A stretch of DNA of 39,739 nt, from contig JAFRDB010000113.1 in the NCBI GenBank assembly GCA_017404065.1, forward strand, positions 1 to 39,739. Reading direction: 5' to 3'. The DNA comes from Clostridia bacterium (lineage in GTDB: Bacteria > Bacillota > Clostridia > UBA1381). Shown here one piece after another: positions 16,459-25,531 of this stretch (its first letter is position 1; each line of letters begins with the position of its first letter). Made by a program: the position numbers and the translations under genes. Under the pieces are notes generated by a model. It was not told the DNA's origin, did not search any database, and worked only from the letters and a program-made list of their open reading frames with translations.

Positions 16459-18318
16459 TCAAATTGTGCCGATAATGATCCTATTATGACCTGCCGTGAG
16501 CTTCTCCAATGCTCCCGGCAGAGGTCTGTCACATCTGACCGCTCCAAGGCAGTCTGTATCAAAGATTATCTCCGCGCCATCGGCTGCCTCATACGGCGCA
16601 CCAGTCATTCTCGGAAATTCCAGACTGTGCGACCTTATTATATGAGTATCGAGTCTGTCAAATCCTTCGGGGATATCTATTTCAAGGACTATCCTGTCTG
16701 TCTCCTCCGTTATCCTGACCTTCGCCTCCATATCTGATCTAATACAGATTTCCTCTCCGTCAAACGGCTCAGCGCCGGATAAATAGAAATTATTGTTTAT
16801 ATACACAGGCTGAGGAACATTCTCATAGTTCTCTATATCTCCCCGGCCCTTCTCAGATGCCTTCCTTATAAATTCATCCATCGAAACCGTATATCCGTTA
16901 TACTTTTTCGTACCGCAGCTCCAGCCGTCTGTTTCCTTAACGCCTACGAACATATTATTGAAATATCTGTCATCACCGCCGAATACGACTGTGCAGCCCA
17001 TTATCTCGGTAGAGTGAGGAATATGGTACGGTGTCGGCCGATTGCGCACATCATATCTGCTGCTTGCGCCGCAGAACAGATTGTGGATAAACGCGCCGCC
17101 CTGCGCTGCGTTTATGAGATTCTTTTTCGATCCGAATATATTATTGTCAAAGATATGCGGTCCGTGCGTTACCTCTACCCATACATCCGTTTCATTGTTC
17201 CAGTAAACATTGCCGCTAAGTCTGACTCCCTGCGCCTCCCAGTCAAGCCATGTTCCCAAAAGACAGTCGTGGATATTGTTATGGTGGATATAAGTATCGA
17301 TAGCGGCATGGAGCTTTATGCCCGCAATTTCAAAACCGTAAAATTCACGCTTGTTCGCAATATTATATATATGATTGCCGTATATCTCGCTGAACGCTCC
17401 GCACATATGACCCACGATCGCAGTCTGACCGCAGTCATATATCGTGTTGTTCCTGATTATATGTGATCCTATATGCTCCCTGTCCCAGCCTATATGCCAT
17501 GCGGCAAACACCGTTTCAAGCTGAGTCTGGCAGCCGGGCTTTCTACGGTAGCGGATATGCTCATTATGTCCGGTGGTGCGCTCCTTGCCTACGCATATTG
17601 CGCTGCATCGCGAATCATGCAGTATATTGTTTTCAATTATCCAGCCCTTGCTCCAGTTCACCGACAGCATACCCGTCTGCTCTGCCGTCGGAGGTGCCCA
17701 CTGAGTCGCTGCATGAGCCATTTCAAAGCCGGATACCGTTATGTAGTTCACTCCGGTTTTTTCGGGGCAAAAGCACGATCTGCGGACATTTATTTCAACT
17801 GTCCCATTTTTTGGATCATTTCCGGCAAAGTTGGCATAAATTACGGTATTGCCATCCTTCTCCTCCGCATACCATGTTAGCGCATTGTTTTTTACATTTT
17901 CAACACTGTCGGTCTCCGCAAGCGCATTGCCGTCAATATAAACCTGCCCTGTATGCGGCGGATGATCCAGCGGCTCCATGAACCAGTCTCCGTCTATTAT
18001 CTCTGTATAAGGGTTATGCTCTCCGAAAAAGGAGCTTGGAATAGTGGCTTTCCAGATTCCATCCGCACCTTCCCAATCCGTTATTATTTCGGAGCCTTTT
18101 ATTATGACTCTTTCACCGTCTGCAGCCTTGTATGTGATTCTTTTGCAGTCGGCAATGCCTCCGTTTGCCGGGTTTACACATTCGCGGTATTCACCCTCAT
18201 GTACAGTTACAGTATCTCCGGCTTCGGCAAATGCTGCTGCCCGCGAAATCGTTAAAAACGGCGCCTTCGCCGTTCCTTCATTTCTGTCATTGCCGGATTT
18301 TGAAACATGATAATCCAT
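16459..18318 (-). CDS. GH120-type beta-xylosidase
   Basis: A 619-residue parallel beta-helix protein closely resembling, from memory, the GH120 beta-xylosidase XylC of Thermoanaerobacterium. Shared blocks include SKSGNDRNEGT at the start, RSCFCPEKTGVNYITV, EMAHAATQWAPPTA, NWSKGWIIENNI, SHIIRNNTIYDCGQ and REFYGFEIAGIKLHAAID. The XylC catalytic pair is Asp382 and Glu405; here the matching residues are Asp359 in TWLDWEAQG and Glu382 in VWVEVTHGP, the same 23-residue separation. No signal peptide is present, so it is cytoplasmic and probably removes xylose from imported oligosaccharides such as xylogalacturonan or xylan pieces. The AraC gene follows 35 bp later. The ribosome site is GAGGTG. Confidence 0.88.
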   Translation of the reverse strand: MDYHVSKSGNDRNEGTAKAPFLTISRAAAFAEAGDTVTVHEGEYRECVNPANGGIADCKRITYKAADGERVIIKGSEIITDWEGADGIWKATIPSSFFGEHNPYTEIIDGDWFMEPLDHPPHTGQVYIDGNALAETDSVENVKNNALTWYAEEKDGNTVIYANFAGNDPKNGTVEINVRRSCFCPEKTGVNYITVSGFEMAHAATQWAPPTAEQTGMLSVNWSKGWIIENNILHDSRCSAICVGKERTTGHNEHIRYRRKPGCQTQLETVFAAWHIGWDREHIGSHIIRNNTIYDCGQTAIVGHMCGAFSEIYGNHIYNIANKREFYGFEIAGIKLHAAIDTYIHHNNIHDCLLGTWLDWEAQGVRLSGNVYWNNETDVWVEVTHGPHIFDNNIFGSKKNLINAAQGGAFIHNLFCGASSRYDVRNRPTPYHIPHSTEIMGCTVVFGGDDRYFNNMFVGVKETDGWSCGTKKYNGYTVSMDEFIRKASEKGRGDIENYENVPQPVYINNNFYLSGAEPFDGEEICIRSDMEAKVRITEETDRIVLEIDIPEGFDRLDTHIIRSHSLEFPRMTGAPYEAADGAEIIFDTDCLGAVRCDRPLPGALEKLTAGHNRIIIGTI

Positions 18319-18352
18319 CGCTCTACACCTCTAAGTTCCCTTTTTGCATCCC

Positions 18353-18393
18353 ATTATAGCACTTTTTACACCAATTTTCAATATACCGATTGC
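18353..18393 (-). promoter_or_regulatory. Promoter of GH120-AraC with TTGC box
   Basis: On the minus strand: TTGAAA (18381-18376), 17-bp spacer, TATAAT (18358-18353). The plus-strand word TTGC (18390-18393) begins 31 bp beyond the -10. The longer word ATTGCACTATTTTTT here recurs with one change upstream of the beta-glucuronidase-like gene (from 9662). Confidence 0.65.
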
Positions 18394-18451
18394 ACTATTT
18401 TTTAGCTCCGGCTACGCGATAGTATTAGTATTTTCCTTTTCCGTGTCTATC

Positions 18452-18619
18452 TTAAGGGCACCTCTAAAAATCTCTACAGCACGATAGCATAACAGCTTCA
18501 CACTGTATTTTCATACAAAAAGCCTTGAAATACGCGAGTATTCCTTCATTTTTTGCATAAAAATCCAATGCAAATCTATCATACTCTCGCACAGCATAGG
18601 TTTTTAGAGGTGCCCTTAA
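18452..18619. mobile_element. 168-bp MITE-like element with 19-bp terminal inverted repeats
   Basis: The ends TTAAGGGCACCTCTAAAAA (18452-18470) and TTTTTAGAGGTGCCCTTAA (18601-18619) are perfect inverted copies. The outer TTAA is itself a palindrome and may be the duplicated target, leaving 15-bp inverted repeats. The interior has no coding sequence. This is the form of a non-autonomous transposon mobilised by a transposase elsewhere; the parent family cannot be assigned safely from the ends alone. It is part of the 18319-19197 stretch, which otherwise contains only the promoter, repeats and terminator listed separately. Confidence 0.75.
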
Positions 18620-18836
18620 CCATTTTCTGCAGAAACTCGTATTGGATTATAAACTCCCTGTTCGGTCAGAACTTACGAATAGTCTTGTGTACTTACCGTC
18701 TGCAAACCTCTTTCTCTACTCTCCGTATGACATTTTCCGATATAGGACGGCTTGACGCTTTAAGAAATTAATTTATTAGGGGTCAAAATTAGGGTCAACT
18801 TTTGTTGTGAAATGGCTTGATGCCTTGTAAAATTTC

Positions 18837-18908
18837 AGTAAAAAAACGAATTGTTGTAGTAAAAAAACTTTTACTGCGGTAAAAAAACGATTAGCTCAGT
18901 AGAAAAAC
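18837..18908. repeat. Four phased A-tract repeats (period 20-21 bp)
   Basis: The word (A/G)GTAAAAAAAC occurs at 18837, 18858 and 18878, and as AGTAGAAAAAC at 18898: steps of 21, 20 and 20 bp, about two helical turns. A looser copy lies at 18949. Such phasing gives bent DNA or iteron-like binding sites. In one plus-strand frame the array also reads as a lysine-rich repeat, so it may be a relic of coding DNA. Confidence 0.5.
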
Positions 18909-19025
18909 GATTACTGTGCAAGCTGCCGACCGATAAGCCGTAAACAAAGGTAAAAAAAAGAGAAAATCCTGTGGCAATTTATAAACCCGAACCACAACAA
19001 ATGGCTTACCTATGCGAAAATAAGC

Positions 19026-19070
19026 ACAAAAAAATCGTCGGTCACTTTGTATCAAAGTTGACCGACGATT
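19026..19070 (-). terminator. Rho-independent terminator
   Basis: On the minus strand AATCGTCGGTCAACTTTG pairs with the inverted copy (one bulged base) and is followed by seven T. It lies about 130 nt past the stop of the truncated secreted-type protein and most likely ends that transcript. Confidence 0.8.
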
Positions 19071-19197
19071 ATGTGTCTGCACGCACTTTTTGATACAATT
19101 AAACGGAACTCTCAATGGGGGACACCATTAAACGAAATTTCAAGAGTGGGAATCCCCTTGATCATGATCTGTGGGTGATATGTGCTTTTCTTTTTTA

Positions 19198-20970
19198 TTA
19201 TTGATTTGTATTATTCATATCATAGCTCATGCCGGAAATGTTAAAGTGTGCGCCGCTCTGACCGTAGTAATATGCCCAGATATAATAGTGCATCCCTGCT
19301 GTGAGCTGCGCTGTCATGGTCGCTTCCTTATCCGCGCCCGCCTTGTTGTCATAGTTCACACTCGGCGCAAGCTGGCTGCTGTTGGCATCTTTTGTCATAC
19401 AAGCTGTGCTGTCACCGCATGAGATGTACATTCTCGGCCAGCTGCTGCCTATCTTAGAGCCGCTGTAGGTTATGCTGATAGTACCGCTCCTTTCCGGTAC
19501 AAATTCGATATAGCGGTTGTTCGATACAACTGTAGAGCTATCAGACTTTGTTCCGCTCGGTGCTGACCAGTACAGTCCGTTGACGGTTATGCTGTCGCCG
19601 TTATTGGTGTGTATGGTAAGCCCGTTATATGCGGTGTCTGCGTTGCCCGATACCGCCGCGCTGCCATCGAATGCCGAGAAGCTCCACTTGATAATATTCG
19701 GGTCGTTTTCCTCTGCGGCAAATTTCGCGTAAAGCGTCTTGTCGCCGCGCACCCTTACGCTGTATGTAGAGCTTTTTGAGATAAGCTCTCCCGCGCCGTC
19801 ATACCAGCCTGCAAATTCGTAGCCGTCCTTTGCCTTTGCCCTTATCTCCGCCGCGGAGTTCACCCGATACTCTCCGCTGCCGCTTACCGTACCCATATCC
19901 TCGCAGCCCTCTGCCGCAGCCGCGGTTATGGTATATGTCGGCAAGCCGCTCTCTATCGCTTCTACCTTTACGTCCGAAAGATACGCTTCAAACGAATATG
20001 AGGGTATGGTCGAGCCGGTTGGCATATAAGCTATCGCAAAGCCGCGTATAGGCGCATAGGCTGAAACATCGTCCGCAATTTCCGATCTGAGCGCGGCTAT
20101 ATCTGTGCTTACCGATGTTCCGCCAGCTACGGACGCGGTCTCTGCGCCGTTTACAAAGTCTATATCAAGCCCTATATCTGTCCATTTATTTGTCTTGAGC
20201 CTGCCTATCTCCGTACCGTCCTCAAACTGCACCGAGCCGTCAATAATATTTATCGTCTTTGCGCCCGACACATATGAGCCTGTTGCCGTTGCGGGCGTAA
20301 GCTTGACTGTGAAATTACCATAAGCGTAGTTTATCATAAAATGCAGTCTTACGATGCCGTTTGCAGCCTCCGAATTTCCGTTAAAGCGCTTGTATACATT
20401 ATAGGTGCCTGAGCCGTTGGTCATTAACTTTATTGCGTTTTTTCCGTCCTTTTCAGTTGCCGAGGTCTCCTTCACAGCTGAGCTGCCGCCCTGATTCCAG
20501 CCGCTTATGCCGTCCCGAAAGTCCTCAGAAAGCAGCACTCTGTCAGGCTCATAGTAATAGTAGTATGAGGCGTACTTCTCCTCCGTCGGCGCCTCGCCTG
20601 TCTCAACCGCCGCCGTATATGCTCTTACGCTGCCGCCATCCGGTATAGCCGTCTCGCTTGCGTCAAAATACATTGTATACACATCGCCGTACTTGCAAGC
20701 GGTGTTGTCGATATGGTCTATAAGCGGGTTTATATCCGTTGCTGTGCTGTATACGGTTTTAATTACATTTCCGTCTTCGTCAAGTATATCCACCGCGCCT
20801 ATCGCGTATTTCGCCATATTGCCCTGAACCATTATCTTTATGGAATTTACGGCACTGTCTGAAAGGTCAATAGACTTAACGACAGTCGGATATTCATACG
20901 TAACATCGCTCGGCAACGGATACGGATAGCTGTCGTTGGGCACCCAGCCCTTTGCCACTATATCGCTCAT
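19198..20970 (-). CDS. 5'-truncated secreted multi-module protein (catalytic part missing)
   Basis: A 590-residue frame with no signal peptide, although its modules are of extracellular type. In order: a beta-rich module (about 25-150), a jelly-roll-like module (about 155-345, from RVLLSEDFRDGISGWNQGG), an InlB/Flg_new-type repeat (about 360-425, GYEFAGWYDGAGELISKSS) and a C-terminal module (about 430-588) that matches one in the PL11 lyase. The coding sense continues about 15 codons above the first ATG (FFNKLL) into the junction with a flavin-reductase remnant, and no ribosome site precedes the ATG. The gene has therefore probably lost its signal peptide and catalytic domain and may not be expressed. 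I do not recognise the catalytic family it came from; a pectin enzyme is plausible. Confidence 0.7.
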   Translation of the reverse strand: MSDIVAKGWVPNDSYPYPLPSDVTYEYPTVVKSIDLSDSAVNSIKIMVQGNMAKYAIGAVDILDEDGNVIKTVYSTATDINPLIDHIDNTACKYGDVYTMYFDASETAIPDGGSVRAYTAAVETGEAPTEEKYASYYYYYEPDRVLLSEDFRDGISGWNQGGSSAVKETSATEKDGKNAIKLMTNGSGTYNVYKRFNGNSEAANGIVRLHFMINYAYGNFTVKLTPATATGSYVSGAKTINIIDGSVQFEDGTEIGRLKTNKWTDIGLDIDFVNGAETASVAGGTSVSTDIAALRSEIADDVSAYAPIRGFAIAYMPTGSTIPSYSFEAYLSDVKVEAIESGLPTYTITAAAAEGCEDMGTVSGSGEYRVNSAAEIRAKAKDGYEFAGWYDGAGELISKSSTYSVRVRGDKTLYAKFAAEENDPNIIKWSFSAFDGSAAVSGNADTAYNGLTIHTNNGDSITVNGLYWSAPSGTKSDSSTVVSNNRYIEFVPERSGTISITYSGSKIGSSWPRMYISCGDSTACMTKDANSSQLAPSVNYDNKAGADKEATMTAQLTAGMHYYIWAYYYGQSGAHFNISGMSYDMNNTNQ

Positions 20971-21004
20971 TAATAATTTGTTAAAAAACAGAAGGGCATC
21001 CGTA

Positions 21005-21295
21005 TTACTTCTTCATGAGATCCTTGCCTGCATTCCAAGCCTTGCCTACCTTTTCTCCGACAACATAATACCCTGACCTAAACTGATCAAATATCAACGC
21101 GTTGAGCTTTGCCGGATCAACCTTGCCGTTATCCGAAAGTACCTTTTCATCGGCACTCACATTTACTATTGTCCCTACTACGGCATGAATATCATCTGTC
21201 TCTACGATCTCGGCAAGCTCACACTCCATAGTTATCGGAAACTCCTCTATTATCGGCGCATTTACATTTGCGCTCTTCTCTGAATGATAGCCTGT
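21005..21295 (-). pseudogene. 3' remnant of a flavin reductase-like gene
   Basis: The last 96 codons of a paralog of the intact flavin reductase-like gene at 35942-36514. Shared blocks include TGYH, ANVNAP, VVGTIVNVSADEKVL, VDPAKLNALIFDQF and VGKAWNAGKDLMKK. The frame is stopped by TAA just above TGYH at about 21296, so the N-terminal half with most of the flavin-binding fold is gone. It abuts the truncated secreted-type protein on one side and further fragments on the other, marking this as a recombination scar. Confidence 0.85.
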
Positions 21296-21319
21296 TTATT
21301 CGCTAACAAGCCATATTCG

Positions 21320-21421
21320 TTAGTTGTTCCATTGCTTTATAACTTTTGCACCTTCTTCTAATATATCAGAATAATTCTCTTTCTTTAGCATTACCCATTC
21401 GTTCATCTGTATATTTTTTGC
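21320..21421 (-). pseudogene. C-terminal fragment of an unidentified gene
   Basis: About 33 codons (AKNIQMNEWVMLKKENYSD, then an EEGAKVIKQWNN tail) with the composition of a real protein C-terminus. They are cut off at about 21421, where an opposite-strand LysR fragment begins. An oxidoreductase tail would fit the context, but I cannot identify the family. Confidence 0.4.
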
Positions 21422-21633
21422 CGGATGCGATAGTGCGTTTATCCGCCGAAAGACCTGATGTGTCCGTTTCGCCTTATTTTGATTGGAGCAGCAGCATTGA
21501 TTCATTCCTGAAAGGAGACCAGGACATTGTTTTTTTAATGGCAAACGCTGTAAAGCATGTCCCTGATATAACGGTAAATCACTTGTTTGACAGCCGGATA
21601 TTTACTGCAAGTGACAATCGTCTTTTACGAATA
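21412..21633 (+). pseudogene. Fragment of a LysR-type regulator (effector-binding domain)
   Basis: About 74 codons read like the LysR substrate-binding domain: FLPDAIVRLSAERPDV at the first strand-helix unit, DSFLKGDQDIVFLMANA, and VNHLFDSRIFTASDN. The DNA-binding N-terminus is missing and the frame runs into AT-rich DNA with no further homology. From 21634 to 21956 I see no gene. Confidence 0.6.
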
Positions 21634-21956
21634 TATTCTTTTACAGTCATATTAGTTAATGAACGAAACAGTTTTTGAAAGCTCTGTTCAGTTTCAGCAG
21701 TTAGTCTTGAAGCTTCTCCAATATCAATTTCATTCCATGATCTTTTTTTGCTTGCCTCTACATTTGTTCCCTTTACAGGATGCTTATATTATATACTACC
21801 ATCAAGTGATTATCAAATTGAAAAACCAAATAATTGATTTGATTTTTAAATAACAACTATGCTTAAAACAAGGGATACTGTAAAGCCGGAATCTCCTTTT
21901 ATGCGTTTTGTTGTATTCACAATATTTTCTTATCAAAATACATTTTTCCTAAAATT

Positions 21957-22005
21957 AAAAAAGCAAGAACTGCGAAACATGCAGCTTCGCGGTTCTTGCC
22001 TTTTT
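21957..22005 (-). terminator. Terminator after the PL11 gene
   Basis: On the minus strand AAAAAGGCAAGAACCGCGA pairs with TCGCAGTTCTTGC, followed by TTTTTT: a stem of about 13 bp with one mismatch. It begins 2 bp beyond the PL11 stop. The flanking A and T tracts make it possibly bidirectional. Confidence 0.85.
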
Positions 22006-22006
22006 C

Positions 22007-25000
22007 TCATTGTACAGCCTCAATTACAGGGAAATTATCATGATCCCAAAGCATAAGCTTATATACCTCTCCTTCGCCGATCTCGGGCTTTATAAGATCT
22101 ATCCTTGTTTCACCGGCATTCACATTATATTTTTTACTGCCAACAGTTACAAGTCTGCCGTCAACATCATAAACAGCACTGTAGAAAACAAGCTCACCTA
22201 TATTATTTTCAGCGGTAATTATAAGATAAGCATCTCCGCTGCTCTCTGTAAATCGTTTTACCGTGACAATATCTTTATAGCTGCCTAAAGCCTCTATATT
22301 ATAAGCTCTGTTTCTCTGAGTATAATTTGCAGTATACTCCGCCGCTCCTGTGACCTCAGCAAGCTCCGGAGACCATGATGCAAACTCATATTCGTAAATA
22401 TCGTCCGCGTCTCTTTGCGGTATGCCGTCGTAATCGGGTATAACGCCCGCCGCGACATCCTTTGTTATGAGCACGGTACCATCATAATCCTTGAATGTAA
22501 TCGGATAACTCAAGAAGGCCGGCTTAAATGAAACATCCTTTATTGTATAGTAGAAGTCGCTCGTATATCTATACAAATACCCGAACAGATAGTAGGTCGT
22601 CCCCTCAGCTACGCTCAGCTCGACATCAAGCGGCTCATTCGCGCCTGTTGCCTGGAAGAATTTTGAGGAATTGTTTTTTGTCATATCCCCCTCATTCATG
22701 CAGCAGTACAATCTCGGAAGGTTTCCGTCAGTCCTCGTTCCGGAGGATTCAAACTTAAGCGAAAGTGTTCCGTCTGCCGGAGCGGTAAATGCTACATATC
22801 CCGACGGCTTCTTGTTGCCGTCGTCATTTTGTACGCCGTTTATCGTTACGGCATCAGCCGATGCAGAAGCCGCGCCGGTCACAGACAGTACGGTCCCTTC
22901 AAGAGCTGTCATATCATATGACTCAGCTTCTTTTGCCTGAGCCGTCTCGTTTATTATCACGATCGTATCAAGCGGATCATATGTCTTGTTCGGCCCTGCA
23001 ACAGTAGTGAGCGGCGACTCGTTCTCAACTGTAACATCTTTTATCGTATATGTCCCCCATGTGCCTGCCGGAGCACCTTCCCCGTCCTTGGTGACTGTGA
23101 AAAGTGTTTTACCGTCTGCGGTAAAGCTGCTGCCTCTGTAGGAATTATGATATCCTACTACTATCGTATATGTAATTCCCGGCTTCAGTATATAATCCGA
23201 GGTATAAGACGAATTATCCTGCGCCAGACAGTTCGATGCGCGCGTACCCGCGCCCTTGCTGCCGACCTCCTTATCTATATCCTCAAGATATACTACACCA
23301 CTGTACTTCTTTGTATATGTTACTTTTACAGTTGTATCTTTAGTAACGTTTGCTATCGTCGCGCCGAAGTGCGCGCCGGTAGTGTTTGGGGATGTCTCAT
23401 ATACAAAGCCGTCTCTCAGTATATAACGCGGATAACCGTAGCTGTACTCAGAACCGCCTTCTACCTCCTGTGAGCTTATTACTCCTGACACATCGCCCAC
23501 AGCTCTTACAGTTACGGTAAACGTTCCTTCCGATCCCTCCGCCTGTGTGGGATATACGAACGCAGGCTCAGGTCCGACCATGCTTACAGTATCAAAGCCG
23601 GCAGCGGGCGCTAAATACTTTCCGTTATCCGCAAGCGCCGCCTTACCGACATAAAACTTTGGATGCGGCGGCTGATTATATCCGACATTCTGCCATGCAA
23701 TCGCTTCTCTGTACTGAGTATCGTGCAAAAGAGTGGGTATCTTATATTCCGTTGGATAGGTCGTCATAAATATTCTGAGCGTTCCGTTATCCTCGGTCGG
23801 ATAGCATATCTCCTCACGCCAGTCACCCAAAAGATCAACAGACAACGCGGGTGCATCCTTATCACCGAAATGCACCGCCGAAAAGCCTTCGAGGTTTTTC
23901 TTTTCGCCCTTTGCCGCGTCATATTTAAGTATCGTTGTGCGGCTCAGTATCTCACGCTCAAGATCACCGTCCCACCATATAAGAAAGCTCGGATTTATAT
24001 TTGCAGGCGCAGAGCCTATCTTGTTACCGTTAAAATCATACAAACCGTTATCCGCAGATGAGAAGAACTCGCTTGTATCGTTTATACTGTCATCAAAGTT
24101 GCCCATAAGACCTCTTCCGACATCACCGCTTGCGCCTATACCTGCGATTATTTCCGCATTCTTAGCTTTTCTTACCTCAGCACCGTGCTGCTTGTAGCCT
24201 GCAGGGTCCTCATGTACTGAGAATATCTCCTGCTCGCCGTCATTATCAAAGTCAGATGCGTGGAGCGCGTCACCGTGACCGTGATCTGTAGAATTCAATA
24301 TACTTCCGTCATCATCAACCACAGTTGATCCGAATACTATCTCATCTCTACCGTCATTATCGGCATCGCATATCGATACCTGATGGTTTCCGTTACCGTA
24401 AAGGTTTTTATCCTTAGCGGTATCGTCTCTTGTCCAACGTATAGAAAAACTCTCGCCGTCCCAGTCATATGCAGCCATTGCCGCCCGCTTATAATATCCG
24501 CGAGCGGTTATTAGGCTCGGGTGAACACCGTCAAGGTACGCTACACCCTCATTAAATCGCTCGGAGCGATTCGCGTACGCGTCACCCCATGACGCGGTGT
24601 TACCTCTTTGCGGATAGTAATTAACTGTCTGCATAGCCGCGCCTGTCTCGCCGTTAAACATTGTAAGCCAATCCGGCCCCTTCAGGATCTTTCCGATTAT
24701 ACCGCCGGTAGACGAGCGCAGATCATCCTCATCGGTAAACACCTCACCCGTTGCGGCATCAGCCCATGTAAGCTCTTCGCCGTCTATCGCCGCGCCTGCC
24801 ACGCTCACATAGTCACCGTTTCCGTCCTTAGAGCCGGGAGCTGTGCGCAGAGCCATTTCCGCCTTTCCGTCACCGTCAAAATCGTATACGATCATCTGTG
24901 TATAGTGCGAACCGGCGCGTATGTTTTTGCCGAGGTCTATTCTCCATAGCTTTGTTCCGTTCTGCTTATAGCAATCTATGAGCACATTCCCGGTATACCC

Positions 25001-25495
25001 TGCTACAGAGTTGTCCTTTCTGTTGGTCGGATCCCATTTTATTATGAACTCATATTCACCGTCATTATCAACATCACCTATAGCGGCATCATTGAACTCA
25101 TATGTATACCCGTCACCGTCCTCGGGCTTATCAAGTATAACATCCTTATAGTCTCTTGCGGATGCTATGAAGACATCGTTTTCAGCCGAATCGCCATTAT
25201 GCGGTGTGACCTTATACACATCACCCGCCGTTCCCGACTCATCAGTATAATTTGTCGCGTCGATATCCGAGACTATCATTTCATCATTACGGTATATATC
25301 AAAGGTCTGCTCCATCGGCTCAGTGCCAAGCAGCCGCCAACTGAGATACACACCATCATCCACCGCTATACCGTAGCCGCCGCGCCCAAGATACTCGACC
25401 TGACGCGGGCTAACGGTTGTATTATCAGCGCTCACGATCCCGACTGATGTTGTAAGCATCGCCGCACACAGTACCGGCGCTAAAGCTTTTTTCAT
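22007..25495 (-). CDS. Secreted PL11 rhamnogalacturonan lyase with accessory modules
   Basis: A 1162-residue exported lyase. The first 23 residues form a signal peptide (MKKALAPVLCAAML then SVGIVSA). Mature sequence starts with the PL11 opening RQVEYLGRGGYGIAVDDGVYLSWR, followed by an eight-bladed propeller of calcium-binding repeats (DVDNDGEYEF, DFDGDGKAEM, DADNDGRDEI, DFDNDGEQEI) and the family block DLLGDWREEICYPTEDNGTLR near 565-590. PL11 enzymes cleave the rhamnose-galacturonate backbone of rhamnogalacturonan I. After the catalytic part come beta-sandwich modules, including one at about 855-992 shared with the protein at 19198-20970, an InlB-like stretch and a C-terminal domain ending in MLWDHDNFPVIEAVQ. 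It is the only enzyme here with an intact export signal. It has its own promoter and terminator. Confidence 0.95.
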   Translation of the reverse strand: MKKALAPVLCAAMLTTSVGIVSADNTTVSPRQVEYLGRGGYGIAVDDGVYLSWRLLGTEPMEQTFDIYRNDEMIVSDIDATNYTDESGTAGDVYKVTPHNGDSAENDVFIASARDYKDVILDKPEDGDGYTYEFNDAAIGDVDNDGEYEFIIKWDPTNRKDNSVAGYTGNVLIDCYKQNGTKLWRIDLGKNIRAGSHYTQMIVYDFDGDGKAEMALRTAPGSKDGNGDYVSVAGAAIDGEELTWADAATGEVFTDEDDLRSSTGGIIGKILKGPDWLTMFNGETGAAMQTVNYYPQRGNTASWGDAYANRSERFNEGVAYLDGVHPSLITARGYYKRAAMAAYDWDGESFSIRWTRDDTAKDKNLYGNGNHQVSICDADNDGRDEIVFGSTVVDDDGSILNSTDHGHGDALHASDFDNDGEQEIFSVHEDPAGYKQHGAEVRKAKNAEIIAGIGASGDVGRGLMGNFDDSINDTSEFFSSADNGLYDFNGNKIGSAPANINPSFLIWWDGDLEREILSRTTILKYDAAKGEKKNLEGFSAVHFGDKDAPALSVDLLGDWREEICYPTEDNGTLRIFMTTYPTEYKIPTLLHDTQYREAIAWQNVGYNQPPHPKFYVGKAALADNGKYLAPAAGFDTVSMVGPEPAFVYPTQAEGSEGTFTVTVRAVGDVSGVISSQEVEGGSEYSYGYPRYILRDGFVYETSPNTTGAHFGATIANVTKDTTVKVTYTKKYSGVVYLEDIDKEVGSKGAGTRASNCLAQDNSSYTSDYILKPGITYTIVVGYHNSYRGSSFTADGKTLFTVTKDGEGAPAGTWGTYTIKDVTVENESPLTTVAGPNKTYDPLDTIVIINETAQAKEAESYDMTALEGTVLSVTGAASASADAVTINGVQNDDGNKKPSGYVAFTAPADGTLSLKFESSGTRTDGNLPRLYCCMNEGDMTKNNSSKFFQATGANEPLDVELSVAEGTTYYLFGYLYRYTSDFYYTIKDVSFKPAFLSYPITFKDYDGTVLITKDVAAGVIPDYDGIPQRDADDIYEYEFASWSPELAEVTGAAEYTANYTQRNRAYNIEALGSYKDIVTVKRFTESSGDAYLIITAENNIGELVFYSAVYDVDGRLVTVGSKKYNVNAGETRIDLIKPEIGEGEVYKLMLWDHDNFPVIEAVQ

Positions 25496-25531
25496 GCACT
25501 CACGCCCTTTATAATATTATAGGTTATATAT

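Noticed and set aside
18837..18908. CRISPR array
   Set aside because: The repeats are about 10 bp with 10-bp spacing and no unique spacers. No cas gene is nearby. No CRISPR-like array was seen elsewhere in the window.
18891..19115. Minus-strand 74-codon frame near the A-tract repeats
   Set aside because: It runs across a strong terminator hairpin and shows no domain or ribosome site.
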